Below are positions 24,217 to 32,819 of a stretch of DNA of 64,000 nucleotides, in pieces. Location: NCBI RefSeq assembly GCF_003002065.1, contig NZ_PVZG01000012.1:211763-275762 (forward strand). Direction: 5' to 3'. How positions within the stretch are numbered: position 1 is the stretch's first letter; each line of letters begins with the position of its first letter. Source of the DNA: Pseudosporangium ferrugineum. Its GTDB lineage: Bacteria > Actinomycetota > Actinomycetes > Mycobacteriales > Micromonosporaceae. A program made the translations under genes and the position numbers. The notes under the pieces are model-generated. The model ran no database searches. It saw only the letters and a list, made by a program, of their open reading frames with translations, and had not been told where the DNA came from.

Positions 24217-25800
24217 GTGGATCACGCTTACCGGGTCAGTCCGTTGCGCTCGGCGGATCCCACGAGGCTCGGTGACTACGAGTTGATCGGCCGCCTCGGG
24301 GCCGGCGGCATGGGCGTGGTCTACCTGGCGCGGGACGCGGCCGGCCTGCCCGCGGCGATCAAGCTGATCCACCCCGGTCTGACGGCCGACCCGGAGTTCG
24401 TCGCCCGATTCCACAGCGAGGTGGCGCGGGCGCGGCAGGTGCCCCCGTACTGCACCGCGGAGTTCCTCGACGCCGACCTCGACCACGAGCCGCCGTACCT
24501 GGTCGTGGAGTACGTGGACGGACCGAGCCTGCCGGAGATCGTCGAGGAGCGTGGCCCGCTGACCGGCGGTGCGCTGCACTCCCTCGCGGTCGGTGTGGCC
24601 ACCGCGCTCACCGGGATCCACGGTGCGCACGTGATCCACCGCGATCTGAAGCCGGACAACGTGTTGCTGCCGCCGAGCGGCCCGAAGGTGATCGACTTCG
24701 GCATCGCCCGGCCGTTCGCGCCCACCCGGGCGCTGACCCACGTGGACATGATGGTGGGCACGGTCGCCTACATGGCGCCGGAACGGTTCTCCGACCAGGA
24801 GGTGCCGGTCTCGTCGGCGGCCGACGTGTTCTCCTGGGGTTGTGTGATCGCGTACGCGGGAACCGGCAGAACCCTGTTCCGCGGTGACTCACCGTCGGCG
24901 ACCGCGGGCCGGATCCTCACCCATCAGCCCGAGCTGGACGGCTTGCCGGACTCCCTGCGCCCCATCGTGCGGCTGGCGCTGGCGAAGGACCCGGCCGATC
25001 GCCCGGCCGCGGCGGACCTGCTGGGCATGCTGGTGGGCCGGATTCCGGTGCCGGCACCCGGATCCGCGGCGGCGAGCGGCACGGGCGCCGGGCTTCCGGC
25101 GGCACGGAAACCTCGTTCGCGCCGCATCCTCGCCGGCGGTGTCGCCGTCCTGGCCGCCGTGGGGGCGTTCGCCGCCCTGCGGGGGCCGGGGGAACGCGGT
25201 CCGGACACCGCCCCGCCGTCGAACGACCGGAATCCCGTGGCCCTGCACTCCGGCGGTTCGGCATCGCCCACCGCGGCACGGTCGGCCCGGACGCCGCCGG
25301 CCGATCGGATGTCGCTGGCGCGGCCGAGTGCGACGGCCTCCTCGCGGGAGGCCGGGAGCACCCGGCCGCCGGCCTCGAAGTCCGCCGGAAAGCCCCGGGC
25401 GGCCGTCAACACGTCCGGCCGGAACCTGGCCCTGCACCGTCCGGCCGCGGCGTCCACCTCGGAAGGCGACGCGTGGGCGGCACCGAACGCGGTCGACGGC
25501 GACGGGTCGACCCGCTGGGGCAGCGCGTGGAACGATCCGCAGTGGCTCCGGGTGGACCTCGGCGGCCGGTGGCAGATCACCGAGATCGTCGTGCGATGGG
25601 AGCGCGCCTACGCGAAGAGCTATCGCGTGGAGATCTCCGCCGACGGCTCGCGCTGGTCGACCGTCTTCCGGACCTCGGCCGGTGCCGGCGGGACGGTGAG
25701 GGTCCCGGTCGACCGGTCGACGGGCCGCTACGTCCGGGTGTACGGCACCCAGCGCAGCGGCGGCTACGGCTATTCGCTCTACGAGCTGGAGGTCCGCTGA
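24217..25800 (+). CDS. Transmembrane Ser/Thr protein kinase with extracellular discoidin (F5/8 type C) domain
   Basis: About 527 residues. The N-terminal kinase (about 20-275) has GAGGMGVVYLA, the ATP-binding Lys in AAIKLIHPGL, HRDLKPDN, DFGIARPF and GTVAYMAPERF. A basic stretch RKPRSRR precedes one membrane helix (ILAGGVAVLAAVGAFAAL). The exterior has a low-complexity Ser/Pro/Ala linker, then a discoidin/CBM32-like domain (about 400-527): NLALHRPAAASTSEG, AVDGDGSTRWGSAW, WLRVDLGGRWQITEIVVRWE and YVRVYGTQRSGGYGYSLYEL. PASTA domains are the common sensor; a discoidin sensor suggests binding of a carbohydrate or surface polymer. GTG 24217 was chosen for AGAGG-like sequence just before it; GTG 24181 is an alternative in frame. 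Confidence 0.88.
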   Translation: MDHAYRVSPLRSADPTRLGDYELIGRLGAGGMGVVYLARDAAGLPAAIKLIHPGLTADPEFVARFHSEVARARQVPPYCTAEFLDADLDHEPPYLVVEYVDGPSLPEIVEERGPLTGGALHSLAVGVATALTGIHGAHVIHRDLKPDNVLLPPSGPKVIDFGIARPFAPTRALTHVDMMVGTVAYMAPERFSDQEVPVSSAADVFSWGCVIAYAGTGRTLFRGDSPSATAGRILTHQPELDGLPDSLRPIVRLALAKDPADRPAAADLLGMLVGRIPVPAPGSAAASGTGAGLPAARKPRSRRILAGGVAVLAAVGAFAALRGPGERGPDTAPPSNDRNPVALHSGGSASPTAARSARTPPADRMSLARPSATASSREAGSTRPPASKSAGKPRAAVNTSGRNLALHRPAAASTSEGDAWAAPNAVDGDGSTRWGSAWNDPQWLRVDLGGRWQITEIVVRWERAYAKSYRVEISADGSRWSTVFRTSAGAGGTVRVPVDRSTGRYVRVYGTQRSGGYGYSLYELEVR

Positions 25801-25821
25801 CCCGGTCGCCGCGCGGAGCGT

Positions 25822-25836
25822 GGGAGCGCGGCTCCC
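25822..25836 (+). terminator. Short hairpin after the discoidin kinase gene
   Basis: GGGAGC (25822-25827), a 3-base loop and GCTCCC (25831-25836), located 21 bases after the stop. It is a plausible but weak terminator. Confidence 0.35.
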
Positions 25837-25872
25837 TGGATGCCCGCGTCCGCGGCGGGGCACGATGGGTAC

Positions 25873-26727
25873 ATGCACCGTGAGCAGCTCGCCGACTTCC
25901 TGCGCCGCCGCCGCGAGGCGATCCGCCCGGCGGAGGTCGGCATCGCCGACGGCCCGCGGCGGCGCACCGCCGGGCTGCGGCGCGAGGAGGTGGCGATGCT
26001 GGCCGGCATGTCGGTGGACTATGTCGTACGCCTGGAGCAGGGCCGCAGCAGCCAGCCCTCGACCCAGCTGCTCGGCGCGCTGGCCCGGGCGTTGCGCCTC
26101 TCCGACGACGAGCGCGCGCACCTGTTCCACCTGGCCGGTCTCCGCCCGCCGGCGGCCGACGGGGTGGCCCGTTTCGCCCGGGCCGGCCTGATGCGCCTGC
26201 TGGACCTGCTCGGCGACAACCCGGCCATGGTGCTGTCGGACCTGGGCGAGGTGCTGGCCCAGAACAGGGCGTCCGTGCTGCTCGTCGGCGATCACACCGG
26301 CTTCTCCGGCGACGCGCGCTACCTCGCGTACCGATGGTTCACCGACCCCGGGTACGGACCGCACCTGCTGCCGGACGAGCGCGAGGACCACGGCCGTCAG
26401 CTGGTCGCCGACCTGCGGGCGACCGCCGGCCGCAGGTCCGGCGATCCCGTGGTGACCGGCCTCGTCGAGCGGTTGCGGGCGGCGAGCCCGGACTTCCGCC
26501 GCCTCTGGGCCGAGCACGAGGTGGCGGTGCGCCGCGCCGGCCGCAAGACCTTCGACCACGCGCGGGTGGGGCGGGTGGTGATGGACTGCGAGACCCTGAT
26601 GACACCCGACCTGGGCCAGCAGCTGGTGGTCCTCACCCCGGCCGACGAGGGGTCGCGCGAGCGGCTGGCGCTGCTGCTGGTCCTCGGCGTCGAGGAGTTC
26701 CCCGCCGGGAGCGCGTCCGCGGGCTGA
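25873..26727 (+). CDS. Helix-turn-helix regulator with MmyB-like ligand domain
   Basis: A 284-residue transcription factor. The N-terminal XRE-type helix-turn-helix (about 5-70) has LADFLRRRREAI, RRRTAGLRREEVAMLAGMSVDYVVRLEQGR and LARALRLSDDERAHLFHLAG. The rest fits the MmyB-like C-terminal domain (PAMVLSDLGEVLAQN near the junction, RYLAYRWFTDP, ADLRATAGR, DFRRLWAEHEV and VLTPADEGSRERLALL), thought to bind a small hydrophobic ligand. ATG 25873 was chosen because the sequence from there matches the family start MHREQLADFLRRRRE; a longer in-frame start at 25840 lacks family resemblance. This family often controls an adjacent oxidoreductase, but none is adjacent here. Confidence 0.88.
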   Translation: MHREQLADFLRRRREAIRPAEVGIADGPRRRTAGLRREEVAMLAGMSVDYVVRLEQGRSSQPSTQLLGALARALRLSDDERAHLFHLAGLRPPAADGVARFARAGLMRLLDLLGDNPAMVLSDLGEVLAQNRASVLLVGDHTGFSGDARYLAYRWFTDPGYGPHLLPDEREDHGRQLVADLRATAGRRSGDPVVTGLVERLRAASPDFRRLWAEHEVAVRRAGRKTFDHARVGRVVMDCETLMTPDLGQQLVVLTPADEGSRERLALLLVLGVEEFPAGSASAG

Positions 26728-26783
26728 GCGGCACCGGTGCGGTATGCGGATCGGCCCGATGCGATGTGAACTACGATTCCGCA

Positions 26784-27548
26784 ATGGCCAACACCGATCC
26801 GAGCGATGCCTCGACGTCCGACATCCAGGCGGTCGCCCGCGTCGGCCAGATCTGTGCCCTGTTCGGCCCCCGCGTGCCCGAGCTCTCGGCCGCCGACGTG
26901 GCCGAGCGCACCGGGCTGAACCGCACCACGGCGTACCGGTACTGCGCGTCGATGGTCGCCGCGCGGATCCTCGAGCGGGGCTCGCGCCGCGGCACCTTCG
27001 CGCTGGGGCCGCTGATGCTGGAGCTGGGGACCCTGGCGCTGGGCCGGCAGCGGGTCGTCGACCTCGCCCGGCCGCACCTGCGCAAGCTCAGCGCCGCGGT
27101 CCGGATGACGTCCGTGCTCAGCGTGCTCGGCGCACAGGGCCCGGTCGTCGCGCTCGCCCAGGAGGACACGAGCCGGATGCTGGTGGTGACCGTGCACCCC
27201 GGCACGAAGCTCGACGTGACCGCGGCGCAGACCCGGCTGTTCCTGGCCCACAGCGCCAACGCGGCGCTGGACGCGATGCTGGAGGAGCTGCCGCCGGTCG
27301 AGCGGGCGCGGCTGGAGGCCGAGGTCGACGCGGCCCGCCGCCGCGGTTTCAGCTTCGTGCGGCCCAGCGGCGGCCCGTTCGTGGTGGCGGCGCCGGTGTT
27401 CGACGAGGGCGGGCTGGCCGCCACGGTGGCGATCCTCGGCGCCGGCGAGCTGCCCGACCTGACGCCGGTGCTGGACCAACTCCTGGCCGCCACGACCGCG
27501 CTGAGCGATGAGCTGGGCGCCCCGCCCGGCGCCCCGGCCCTGCAATGA
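26784..27548 (+). CDS. IclR-family transcriptional regulator
   Basis: A 254-residue regulator. The winged helix (about 15-75) contains LSAADVAERTGLNRTTAYRY; the C-terminal effector domain has ALGRQRVVDLARPHLRKLS, VHPGTKLDVTAAQTRLFLAHS and GGPFVVAAPVFDEGGLAATVAI. IclR proteins normally bind small carboxylic or aromatic metabolites. A TACGAT -10-like hexamer at 26772-26777 lies six bases before ATG 26784 with no ribosome-binding site, suggesting a leaderless transcript. An 11-base palindrome (ATCGGcCCGAT, 26750-26760) sits just upstream and could be its operator. The gene converges on the GH31 gene, whose product may or may not be regulated by it. Confidence 0.88.
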   Translation: MANTDPSDASTSDIQAVARVGQICALFGPRVPELSAADVAERTGLNRTTAYRYCASMVAARILERGSRRGTFALGPLMLELGTLALGRQRVVDLARPHLRKLSAAVRMTSVLSVLGAQGPVVALAQEDTSRMLVVTVHPGTKLDVTAAQTRLFLAHSANAALDAMLEELPPVERARLEAEVDAARRRGFSFVRPSGGPFVVAAPVFDEGGLAATVAILGAGELPDLTPVLDQLLAATTALSDELGAPPGAPALQ

Positions 27549-27572
27549 GCCGGGACGCCGGAGGCGGGGTCC

Positions 27573-30500
27573 CTACCTGTAGCTGACGGTCACGTCGTGC
27601 CGGACCGGCTGCGGGCCCGCGTGCACCGTGAGGGTGCGCGCGGCGGCCGAGTACGTCCAGGCCGTACGCGCCACGGCGTGCCCGTTCACCCGGACGCTGC
27701 GCGGCGCCGCGGCACCGGCGAACACGACCGTCCAGTCCCGGCCGGTCACCTGGCCGGGGTGCCGCCCGCGGACCGCGTCGATCCGCAGCGTGCGCCCGGC
27801 GTCGCGGACGCTCAGCGCCGTCGTGGCGTGCCGGGTGTGGTCGGTGCCGTCGTCCTCGTACAGCTCGCCGCCTCCGTTCGCGCCCACGCCGACGGTGACC
27901 GTGGCCGCCCTCAGCGGGTTGCCCACGTCGCCGCTGACGTCGCCGGTCCGCGTCACCACCGCACCGCCGGAGCGGACGAACACCGGCATGGTGTCCAGCG
28001 TGGTGGTGATGTCCGCGGTGGTGCCGCCCCGGTACGTGACCCCCGTGAAGAAGTCCGTCCAGGTGCTGCCCGGCGGGAACCACACGGAGGTCGTCGCCGT
28101 GGTGCCCGGCTCGGTCACGGGTGCGACCAGCAGGTCCGGGCCGTAGAGGTACTGCGAGCCGGCCGTGGCGTACGCCTCCTGCTCACCGGGGTAGGCCAGG
28201 TACATCGGCCGGGTGATGGGCAGACCGTCCCGGTTCGCCCGGGCCGCGGCGGAGTACGTGTACGGCATCAGCCGCTCCCGCAACCGCAGGAAGTCGGCGG
28301 ACGACTTGTGCGCGGCCGGCCCGTACTGCCACGGCAGCCGGTCGCTGTGGTTGGAGTGCAGGCGGTCGATGGGTTGGAAGGTGCCCATCTGGACCCAGCG
28401 GGCGTACAGGTCGTCCGGGAGCTTGGTGCTGCCCGGCTCGGTGCCCGGCTCCTGGAGCCCGAACGTGTGCCCGCCGATGTCGTGGCTGATCGCGGCCAGC
28501 CCGGTGGCGGCCGACTCCCCCGGCGTGTAGCCGACCTCGTAGCGCAGCGTCTCCCAGTTGGAGATGGTGTCGCCGCTGAAGTGCAGGGTGGTGCGCTTGT
28601 CGGCCCACGGCCCGGTCGGCACGGCGGTCGGGTTGCTGTAGCCGCCGGCCTGCAGCGATCCGTACGCCCGGGAGAACGCGAATCCGTTCTCGGCGGCGTA
28701 CTGGTGGTTGATCCACGCGTCCGGGGTCACGCCCGGCAGTGAGGACGACGCCTGGTCGCAGCACCAGTCCAGCCACCAGGCGTCGATGCCCAGGTCCTGC
28801 ATGTCCTTGTGCAGGCCGAAGTACGCGGCGAGCTGGTCCGGGTCGGCCCAGTCGAACACGTAGCAGTCGGGGCCGCTGTTGCAGCCGGCCCGGCGCAGCT
28901 TGCCCTTGGCCGTCTCCTGCGCCGCCGCGAACTTCGGGTCGGAGCCGTCGATGCTCGGGTGCACGTTCCACGAGGTGTGCAGGCCCTCGGCGTGCAGCCA
29001 GTCCAGGAAGCCCTTGGGGTCGGGGAACCGGGCGGGGTCGATCTCCCAGCCGTTCCACTTGTCGCCGGCCTTGAAGTCGGTGTCGACCACCAGGGCGTCC
29101 AGCGGGATGTTCTCGCTGCGGAACCGGGGCACGATCGTCTGCTGGAAGTCCGCGGCCGACCGGTCGTAGTACTCCGAATACCACACGCCGTAGGTCCAGC
29201 GCGGCAGCAGCGCGGTCGGTCCGGTGAGGACGGACAGCTCCCGCAGCGCGCGGGCGTAGTCCCGGCCGTACCCGAAGACGTAGCCGTCCTGGTAGCCGCC
29301 GGGGTGCGCGGACCGCTGCGTCACCGTCCGCGCGCCCGGCTCGTAGAGCGCCGATTCGGTGTCGTCGAGCAGCGACCAGCCGTCGGCGTAGAGCAGGCCG
29401 GGCGCGGTCAGCGCGCCGCCGTCGACGCCGTCGAGCGAGCGGCGGTATCCGCCGAGCGCCGCGTGCGGGGCCAGGATCGGGGTGGCCGGCGCGACGAACG
29501 CGACGGTGTCGATGTTGACGTTGCAGCTGTCGGCGGCGGGGCAGCCCAGGGTGACGGTGCTGGTTCCGGCGGGGAGCGTGACGGGCGCGGACACCGTACG
29601 CCAGTAGTCCCAGCCGCTGGTCGGGGCGAGCGCCACCGTGCCCGGCGCGCCCTGCCCCACCGCCACGGAGACCGTACGGGACCGGGGCGCCTGCGCACCG
29701 GCGCGGGCGTTGGCGTAGCGCAGCTGGAGCCGGTAGGTGCCGGCCTTCGGCACGTCGGTGACGGTCAGCGTGGCGGAGGAGGCGGTGCGCTCCAGCCCGG
29801 CCAGGAAGCCGCCGCCGGAGTAGCCGTTGTGGTCCCGGGCGAGCTTGGCCCCGCCGGCCAGCACGGCGGCGTCCGCCTCGCAGAGCGCACCGAACGCGCA
29901 CTGCTGCGGGGCCGGCGGCTGCGGCTGCGGGTACGCGTCACCGGGCCGCACGACGGCGAGGCTGTCCACGTTGACGTGCCCGGAGTCGGCCGCCTCGCGG
30001 GTGAGCGAGATCTCGTGCCGGCCCGCCGGCAGCGCCACGGCCGCCGTGGCCACCGCCCAGGTGTCCCAGGATCCGGTGCTGGGCAGGGAGACCTGCGCCG
30101 CGGCGGTGCCGTCGACGGCCACGCTCAGCGTCCGGGTGGTGTTCTGGCCGTCGCCGCCCGTGCTGTTGGCGTAGCGGACGGCGTACTGGTACGTGCCGGC
30201 GGCGGGGACCGTCACCGCGTACGTGAGGAAGTCTCCGGCGGCCTCGAAGCCGGCGGCGAACCCGGGCCCGGTGTAGCCGCCGTGGTCGGTGGCGACGCCG
30301 GGGCCGCGCAGCTTGGCGGTCTCGGCCTCGCACAGCGCGCCGACGGCGCAGGCGGGGGCGGCCCGGTCGGCCCACGGCGCGGCCTGGACGACCTGCCGGC
30401 CGTTCCTGAGCCGTACCGTCAGGTTGTCGGTGGCGAACGGCCCGGAACCGACCTTGTAACGCAGGGTGAGCGCGCCGGTGTCAATGGTCAGCCAGCCGTC

Positions 30501-30776
30501 ACGGGTCCGGCTGGTGAACTTCGGCGGTGCGAAGCCCTCGCGGTTGACGGCGTTGAAGGTGTCCGCGTCGACGAACCGGGAATCGCCGGCGTACTCGGTG
30601 CGGATCAGGGTCGGGGAGAGAACCTCGAAGCGGGCCGGCCCGGAGACCACGGCCGAGCGGGCGACGGAGCGGTGGCCGGCCTGGGCCGCCGATCCGGGCA
30701 CGAGGAGCAGGGCCGGCCCGGCGAGCAGGGCGGCCACACCGGCGGCGAACCGCCTGGTGGAGGAGCGTGTGAGCAT
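27573..30776 (-). CDS. Secreted GH31 alpha-glycosidase with two N-terminal carbohydrate-binding modules
   Basis: A 1067-residue exported enzyme. A signal peptide (MLTRSSTRRFAAGVAALLAGPALLL...AAQA) precedes an N-terminal GH31 beta domain interrupted by two CBM6/35-like modules (about 142-279 and 290-428), each starting C-A-x-G-A-L-C-E-A and sharing a GYTGPGF/GYSGGGF loop and a W-D-x-W...LPAG strand pair. The TIM barrel includes WTYGVWYSEYYDR, the likely nucleophile D670 in AWWLDWCC and the likely acid/base D736 in FSGDTISNWE. The C-terminal region has beta domains (LYEDDGTDH). GH31 members hydrolyse alpha-glucosides or alpha-xylosides or act as transglycosidases; specificity cannot be read here. 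ATG 30776 follows an AAAGG site. Confidence 0.9.
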   Translation of the reverse strand: MLTRSSTRRFAAGVAALLAGPALLLVPGSAAQAGHRSVARSAVVSGPARFEVLSPTLIRTEYAGDSRFVDADTFNAVNREGFAPPKFTSRTRDGWLTIDTGALTLRYKVGSGPFATDNLTVRLRNGRQVVQAAPWADRAAPACAVGALCEAETAKLRGPGVATDHGGYTGPGFAAGFEAAGDFLTYAVTVPAAGTYQYAVRYANSTGGDGQNTTRTLSVAVDGTAAAQVSLPSTGSWDTWAVATAAVALPAGRHEISLTREAADSGHVNVDSLAVVRPGDAYPQPQPPAPQQCAFGALCEADAAVLAGGAKLARDHNGYSGGGFLAGLERTASSATLTVTDVPKAGTYRLQLRYANARAGAQAPRSRTVSVAVGQGAPGTVALAPTSGWDYWRTVSAPVTLPAGTSTVTLGCPAADSCNVNIDTVAFVAPATPILAPHAALGGYRRSLDGVDGGALTAPGLLYADGWSLLDDTESALYEPGARTVTQRSAHPGGYQDGYVFGYGRDYARALRELSVLTGPTALLPRWTYGVWYSEYYDRSAADFQQTIVPRFRSENIPLDALVVDTDFKAGDKWNGWEIDPARFPDPKGFLDWLHAEGLHTSWNVHPSIDGSDPKFAAAQETAKGKLRRAGCNSGPDCYVFDWADPDQLAAYFGLHKDMQDLGIDAWWLDWCCDQASSSLPGVTPDAWINHQYAAENGFAFSRAYGSLQAGGYSNPTAVPTGPWADKRTTLHFSGDTISNWETLRYEVGYTPGESAATGLAAISHDIGGHTFGLQEPGTEPGSTKLPDDLYARWVQMGTFQPIDRLHSNHSDRLPWQYGPAAHKSSADFLRLRERLMPYTYSAAARANRDGLPITRPMYLAYPGEQEAYATAGSQYLYGPDLLVAPVTEPGTTATTSVWFPPGSTWTDFFTGVTYRGGTTADITTTLDTMPVFVRSGGAVVTRTGDVSGDVGNPLRAATVTVGVGANGGGELYEDDGTDHTRHATTALSVRDAGRTLRIDAVRGRHPGQVTGRDWTVVFAGAAAPRSVRVNGHAVARTAWTYSAAARTLTVHAGPQPVRHDVTVSYR

Positions 30777-30812
30777 GACGAGACCTTTCCGGCGACACCC
30801 GTCGATGCGTGC

Positions 30813-30840
30813 ACTATAAGGTTTCCGGCGTGTTGCACAA
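30813..30840 (-). promoter_or_regulatory. Promoter of the GH31 gene
   Basis: Reading the minus strand, TTGTGC (30840-30835) and TATAGT (30818-30813) are spaced by 16 bases, with the start codon 37 bases beyond the -10. This is one of the best sigma-70-type promoters in the window. It lies between the MarR gene and the GH31 gene, where a MarR-type repressor could act. Confidence 0.6.
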
Positions 30841-30871
30841 CCGAGGCTGCCCGTTCGGGCGGCGCGGGGAC

Positions 30872-31393
30872 TCAGCCCGCGGCGTCGGTGCGGTCCGGGG
30901 CCGGCCGCCACGCGCGTGAGCCGGCGTGCCCGGCCTCGACCCGGTCGGCGATCCGCCGGCCGATCTCACGCAACGCGTTCACCTGCTCGTCGCTCAGCGC
31001 ATCGAACACGTGGTGCCGGACCGCGGCCACATGCCCCGGGGCGGCCCGCTGCACGACGGCCATCCCCTCGTCGGTGAGGATCGCCTCGATGAACCGGCCG
31101 TTCTCGGCCCACGGGACCCGCGTGATCCAGCCCCGCTGCTCCAGGCGCTTGGCCACGTTGGAGAGCCGGGTCACCGAGCCGTTCACGTGCTGGGCCAGCT
31201 CGTTCATCCGCAGCCGCCGCCCCGGCACCATCGACAGGGCCGACAGCACGAGGTACTCGAAGAAGGACAGGCCGCTGTCCCGCTGGAGCTGCGCCTCGAA
31301 CTCGCCGGGGAACTTGACCATCAGCCAGCACAGGGAGATCCAGGCGTCGCTCTCCTCGGGCGACAGCCACCGCGGTTCGTCCCGGCCATCCAC
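30872..31393 (-). CDS. MarR-family transcriptional regulator
   Basis: A 173-residue dimeric winged-helix regulator: SDAWISLCWLMVKFPGEFEAQL (dimerisation helix), SFFEYLVLSALSMVPGRRLRMNELAQHVNGSVTRLSNVAKRLEQRGW (DNA-binding domain, about 40-95), and the wing ENGRFIEAILTDEGMAVV. A C-terminal helix follows, then a disordered tail. It lies upstream of and in the same direction as the GH31 glycosidase gene, which has its own promoter in between, so regulation of that gene is a fair guess. The upstream neighbour is a P-loop kinase gene. Confidence 0.9.
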   Translation of the reverse strand: MDGRDEPRWLSPEESDAWISLCWLMVKFPGEFEAQLQRDSGLSFFEYLVLSALSMVPGRRLRMNELAQHVNGSVTRLSNVAKRLEQRGWITRVPWAENGRFIEAILTDEGMAVVQRAAPGHVAAVRHHVFDALSDEQVNALREIGRRIADRVEAGHAGSRAWRPAPDRTDAAG

Positions 31394-31450
31394 GCGGCGA
31401 TCCTACCGGCCCGGCGAGGGCGGAGATCGGCCCCGCGGCGCCGGGCCGGT

Positions 31451-31996
31451 TCACGGCGCCACGAGCCGGTACTCCCCCGACGCGAAGGCCCGGCGGACCT
31501 CGTCGACCGTCTCCGCCGCGTCGAGGGCGCCGGTGTCGATCGCGTGGTGCTCGAGGTCGCCGAGCCGCGCGAACGCGCCGTGCAGGCCGGTGATCGCCTC
31601 GACGTCCCTCAGCTCGGCGCCGGCCCGCTCCCGCGCGCGGGTCAGCGTCGTCTCCAGGCCGGGCCGCAGGACGACGTACGAGACCGTCAGCTCGTCCTCG
31701 GCGGCGACGGCCAGGAAGGGCGGCAGGAACCAGGGCCCGACGATGCCGTCCACCACCACGTCGTAGCCGCCGCGCGCGAACGCACCCACGGCCCGGACGA
31801 TCGCCTCGATGACGACCGTGTTCTGCCGCTCGGCCGCCGGCAGGAACGGCAGCACGAAACCGGTGCGGATCGAGCGGTAGAACCAGTCGGTCGCCAGATG
31901 GACCGTCGGCACGCCGGCGCCGGCGGCCAGGAGTCCGGCCACGGTCGTCTTCCCGGCGGCCGGGGGCCCGGTCAGGATCATGACTTCACCGTTCAC
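31451..31996 (-). CDS. P-loop small-molecule or zeta-toxin-like kinase
   Basis: A 181-residue P-loop protein. The Walker A is LTGPPAAGKTTVAG right at the N-terminus; other features are HLATDWFYRSIRTGF, a Walker-B-like YDVVVDGIVGPW and a late helix-rich part with RARERAGAELRD. This layout is shared by AAA_33/zeta-type and chloramphenicol-phosphotransferase-like kinases, which phosphorylate small molecules. The substrate is unknown and no antitoxin gene is adjacent, so a toxin role is not supported. GTG 31996 (VNGEVMILTG) and ATG 31981 are both possible starts; the first fits family spacing. It is divergent from a TetR gene. Confidence 0.75.
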   Translation of the reverse strand: MNGEVMILTGPPAAGKTTVAGLLAAGAGVPTVHLATDWFYRSIRTGFVLPFLPAAERQNTVVIEAIVRAVGAFARGGYDVVVDGIVGPWFLPPFLAVAAEDELTVSYVVLRPGLETTLTRARERAGAELRDVEAITGLHGAFARLGDLEHHAIDTGALDAAETVDEVRRAFASGEYRLVAP

Positions 31997-32105
31997 GCCC
32001 CGGACGTTAATCAGCGCCCGGCCCGGGAAACAGTCTTGTCTTTCCCGCCGCGCCGATCGCGCTAAGATGCGGCGGACCCCGCCACTTAGTCGCCGAGGTG
32101 ACACC

Positions 32106-32675
32106 ATGCCGGTCCAGCGCGCGGACGCCCGGCGCAACTACGCCCGCCTGCTCGCCGTCGCCGCGCAGGAGGTGGCCCGGCACGGCGCCGACGCCTCCCT
32201 GGAGCAGATCGCCCGCGTGGCCGGGGTCGGGTCCGCCACCGTACGCAGGCACTTCCCCGGTCGCCGCGCCCTGCTGGACGCCGTCTTCCGCGAGCGGATC
32301 GACGCCCTGCGCACCCTCGCCGCGGAGCTGGCGGACCGGCCCGACGCCCGCGCCGCCCTGCTGGAATGGCTGGGCGCCGTCACCCGGTACGCGTCCACGA
32401 TCCGCGGCCTCGCGGTCGCGCTGAACCTCGACCTGGCCGCCGACCCCGGCGGCACGGAACCGGCCTGCGCGACCGCCCAGCTCACCGAGGCGGGCGACCC
32501 GCTGGTCCGCCGCGCCGCCCGGCAGGAAGCGGTCGCCCCCGGCGTGACCATCACCGACCTGCTCGCCCTGATCACCGGCATCGCCCTGGCCACCGAGCAC
32601 CTCGCCGACCCCGGCGCCGCGGCGGACCGGCTGCTCGCCCTGACCGTGGCCGGGGTGAGCCCGCTCCCGGCCTGA
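32106..32675 (+). CDS. TetR-family transcriptional regulator
   Basis: A 189-residue regulator. The N-terminal helix-turn-helix (about 10-55) reads NYARLLAVAAQEVARHGADASLEQIARVAGVGSATVRRHFPGR with the usual TetR spacing; the rest is the helical ligand/dimer domain (LLEWLGAVTRYASTIRG, VTITDLLALITGIALATEH). GAGGTG precedes ATG 32106 by 4-5 bases. A TAAGAT -10-like box is at 32063-32068. It is divergent from the P-loop kinase gene; regulation of that gene is plausible but no clear palindrome supports it. The ligand is unknown. Confidence 0.9.
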   Translation: MPVQRADARRNYARLLAVAAQEVARHGADASLEQIARVAGVGSATVRRHFPGRRALLDAVFRERIDALRTLAAELADRPDARAALLEWLGAVTRYASTIRGLAVALNLDLAADPGGTEPACATAQLTEAGDPLVRRAARQEAVAPGVTITDLLALITGIALATEHLADPGAAADRLLALTVAGVSPLPA

Positions 32676-32809
32676 GCCGGCCGTCCCGGCGCCCTTGTCC
32701 CCCGTGCGAGCTACCCGCAAGTGTCCACCGTCCGGTGACGATTCCGGGCCCGCGGATCCATAGGTTTCTTTCCAGCCGCGACGCACCGCCGCGGCACCCT
32801 CGGAAGGAG

Positions 32810-32818
32810 CCCCCCCCC
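32810..32818 (+). repeat. Nine-cytosine homopolymer in the leader of the CPBP gene
   Basis: A run of nine C sits between the AAGGAG ribosome-binding site (32804-32809) and ATG 32820. Length changes by slippage would alter the spacing between the ribosome-binding site and the start codon, currently at the long end of normal. Confidence 0.8.
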
Positions 32819-32819
32819 A

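Noticed and set aside
31451..31996. Zeta toxin of a toxin-antitoxin pair
   Set aside because: No small epsilon-like antitoxin is next to it; only the P-loop kinase fold is supported.
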